The notes beneath the pieces were generated by a model. The model was not told the DNA's origin and searched no databases. It was given only the letters and a program-made list of their open reading frames with translations. From the NCBI GenBank assembly GCA_900553255.1, contig USCI01000112.1, forward strand, positions 1-6,834: a stretch of DNA of 6,834 nt. The letters run 5' to 3'. Each line of letters starts with the position of its first letter. The stretch's first letter is position 1. This document shows, piece after piece, positions 6,418 through 6,834 of this stretch. Made by a program: the position numbers and the translations under genes. Source of the stretch: an uncultured Oscillospiraceae bacterium. GTDB taxonomy: Bacteria > Bacillota > Clostridia > Oscillospirales > Acutalibacteraceae.

Positions 6418-6445
6418 TACGACTGGGAAAGGAGCTGCAGACAGT

Positions 6446-6694
6446 ATGGCAGGCATTAAGATTCACAATTTTGATTTTGCAAAACTCATGGAATTCGCTT
6501 CGACGGCGAAGGGCGACATCTATCTGGAAACCTCGGAGGGCGACGTGCTGAATCTCAAAAGCCGTCTGACCCAGATGCTCGTGCTGTCCAATGCGATTAC
6601 GCAGGCCAGTATTGAGGAAGCGACGATCGTCTGTAAGGATCCGGACGATGAAAGCCGTCTGTTCCGCCTGAATCTGTACGGCGACGAGAAATAA
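6446..6694 (+). CDS. Small protein of unknown function (82 residues)
   Basis: I cannot assign a function. The 82-residue product is soluble, acidic to neutral, with no signal peptide or membrane segment. It begins with a hydrophobic/aromatic stretch (IKIHNFDFAKLMEFA, 4-18), continues with GDIYLETSEGDVLNLKSRL (23-41), then a helix-like LTQMLVLSNAI (41-51), and ends with EEATIVCKDPDDESRLFRL (57-75). Alternating hydrophobic and polar residues suggest a compact alpha/beta fold. It has one cysteine (63) and no metal or nucleotide motif. The gene is convincing because everything around it fits: a sigma-A promoter with a perfect -10, AAAGGAG (6428-6434) 11 bases before the ATG, uninterrupted codon use like its neighbours, and a strong terminator 15 bases after the stop codon. 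It is therefore a single-gene transcript, divergent from the heat-shock operon. From memory, similar short proteins in clostridia carry a propagated 'polyA polymerase' label; nothing in the sequence supports that activity. Confidence 0.88.
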   Translation: MAGIKIHNFDFAKLMEFASTAKGDIYLETSEGDVLNLKSRLTQMLVLSNAITQASIEEATIVCKDPDDESRLFRLNLYGDEK

Positions 6695-6708
6695 TCTGCT
6701 TTACGGCG

Positions 6709-6746
6709 AAAAAACGCCCTGTCCCAAACGGGACAGGGCGTTTTTT
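6709..6746. terminator. Strong rho-independent terminator, probably bidirectional
   Basis: A perfect 17-bp inverted repeat (6709-6725 with 6730-6746) encloses a 4-base loop (AAAC). The GC-rich 11-bp core is flanked by six A on the left and six T on the right, so both strands give a stem followed by a U-tract. It begins 15 bases after the stop codon of the small gene and must end its transcript. The symmetry suggests it can also stop a leftward transcript from a convergent gene beyond the window. Confidence 0.93.
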
Positions 6747-6787
6747 CTGTCAGCGTGTTGAAAAACCAGTTGGCGAATAGCAAGTTG

Positions 6788-6817
6788 CCCAAATGCGGCG
6801 TTTCACGCCGCATCGGG
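6788..6817. repeat. Hairpin-forming sequence, possible dispersed repeat
   Basis: A perfect 9-bp inverted repeat (6793-6801 with 6805-6813) around a 3-base loop is extended by CCC (6788-6790) opposite GGG (6815-6817) across a small internal loop. It lies beyond the terminator at 6709-6746 and has no T-tract, so it is not a typical terminator. The stretch 6747-6834 contains no credible gene. Its stem-loop and short repeated words (two CAACT on the minus strand) are reminiscent of small intergenic repeats, but no second copy exists in this window to prove it. Confidence 0.4.
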
Positions 6818-6834
6818 AAACCCCTGGATAGGGT

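Larger units (their letters stand above)
6123..6445. other. Divergent intergenic region between hrcA and the small plus-strand gene
   Basis: These 323 bp are markedly more AT-rich than the flanking genes and contain no supported gene. From left to right they hold the hrcA leader with its ribosome binding site, the CIRCE operator, the hrcA promoter, a nested dyad centred near 6254, the rightward promoter at 6339-6367, and the leader hairpin and ribosome binding site of the small gene. The two promoters are back to back with about 100 bp between their -35 boxes (6233 and 6339), so factors bound between them could affect both. Confidence 0.8.

Noticed and set aside
6520..6813. A 97-codon minus-strand open frame overlapping the small gene
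   Set aside because: It runs through a perfect terminator hairpin and antisense to a gene with its own promoter and ribosome binding site. No ribosome binding site or family resemblance was seen.

Overview
The window is a chromosomal segment of a high-GC Gram-positive bacterium, most likely a member of the Clostridia (an Oscillospiraceae/Ruminococcaceae-like organism). Four things point there: the gene order hrcA-grpE-dnaK-dnaJ, a perfect CIRCE operator, a DnaK without the roughly 24-residue N-terminal-domain insertion seen in Gram-negative DnaK, and strong GGAGG-type ribosome binding sites. The lineage below that level is inference.

Layout from left to right. Bases 1-74 are intergenic and include what looks like half of a terminator cut by the window edge. 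A 372-residue integral membrane permease of the ion transporter superfamily (CitMHS/ArsB-like) lies on the minus strand at 75-1193. A 69-bp gap with a GC-rich terminator-like hairpin separates it from the heat-shock operon, also on the minus strand: dnaJ (1263-2414), dnaK (2563-4386), grpE (4447-5070) and hrcA (5088-6122). A 323-bp divergent intergenic region (6123-6445) follows. It holds the hrcA promoter and CIRCE facing left, a nested dyad over the hrcA -35 box, and a second good sigma-A promoter facing right. That promoter drives a small plus-strand gene for an 82-residue protein of unknown function (6446-6694), with a hairpin in its leader and a strong terminator behind it. The last 90 bases hold a second hairpin-forming sequence and no gene.

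The operon forms one circuit. HrcA represses its own transcription and that of grpE-dnaK-dnaJ by binding CIRCE just downstream of the inferred start point. DnaJ delivers substrates to DnaK and stimulates its ATPase, and GrpE releases ADP. A hairpin in the 148-bp dnaK-dnaJ gap may set the ratio of DnaJ to the rest. The permease is probably not part of the chaperone function; it lies past the operon's apparent terminator and has no obvious promoter of its own.

The heat-shock genes are ordinary. The parts worth a second look are non-coding or small: the small divergent gene with its structured leader, the nested dyad over the hrcA -35 box, the dnaK-dnaJ hairpin, and the possible repeat at the right edge. 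No mobile element, CRISPR array, tRNA or rRNA was seen.
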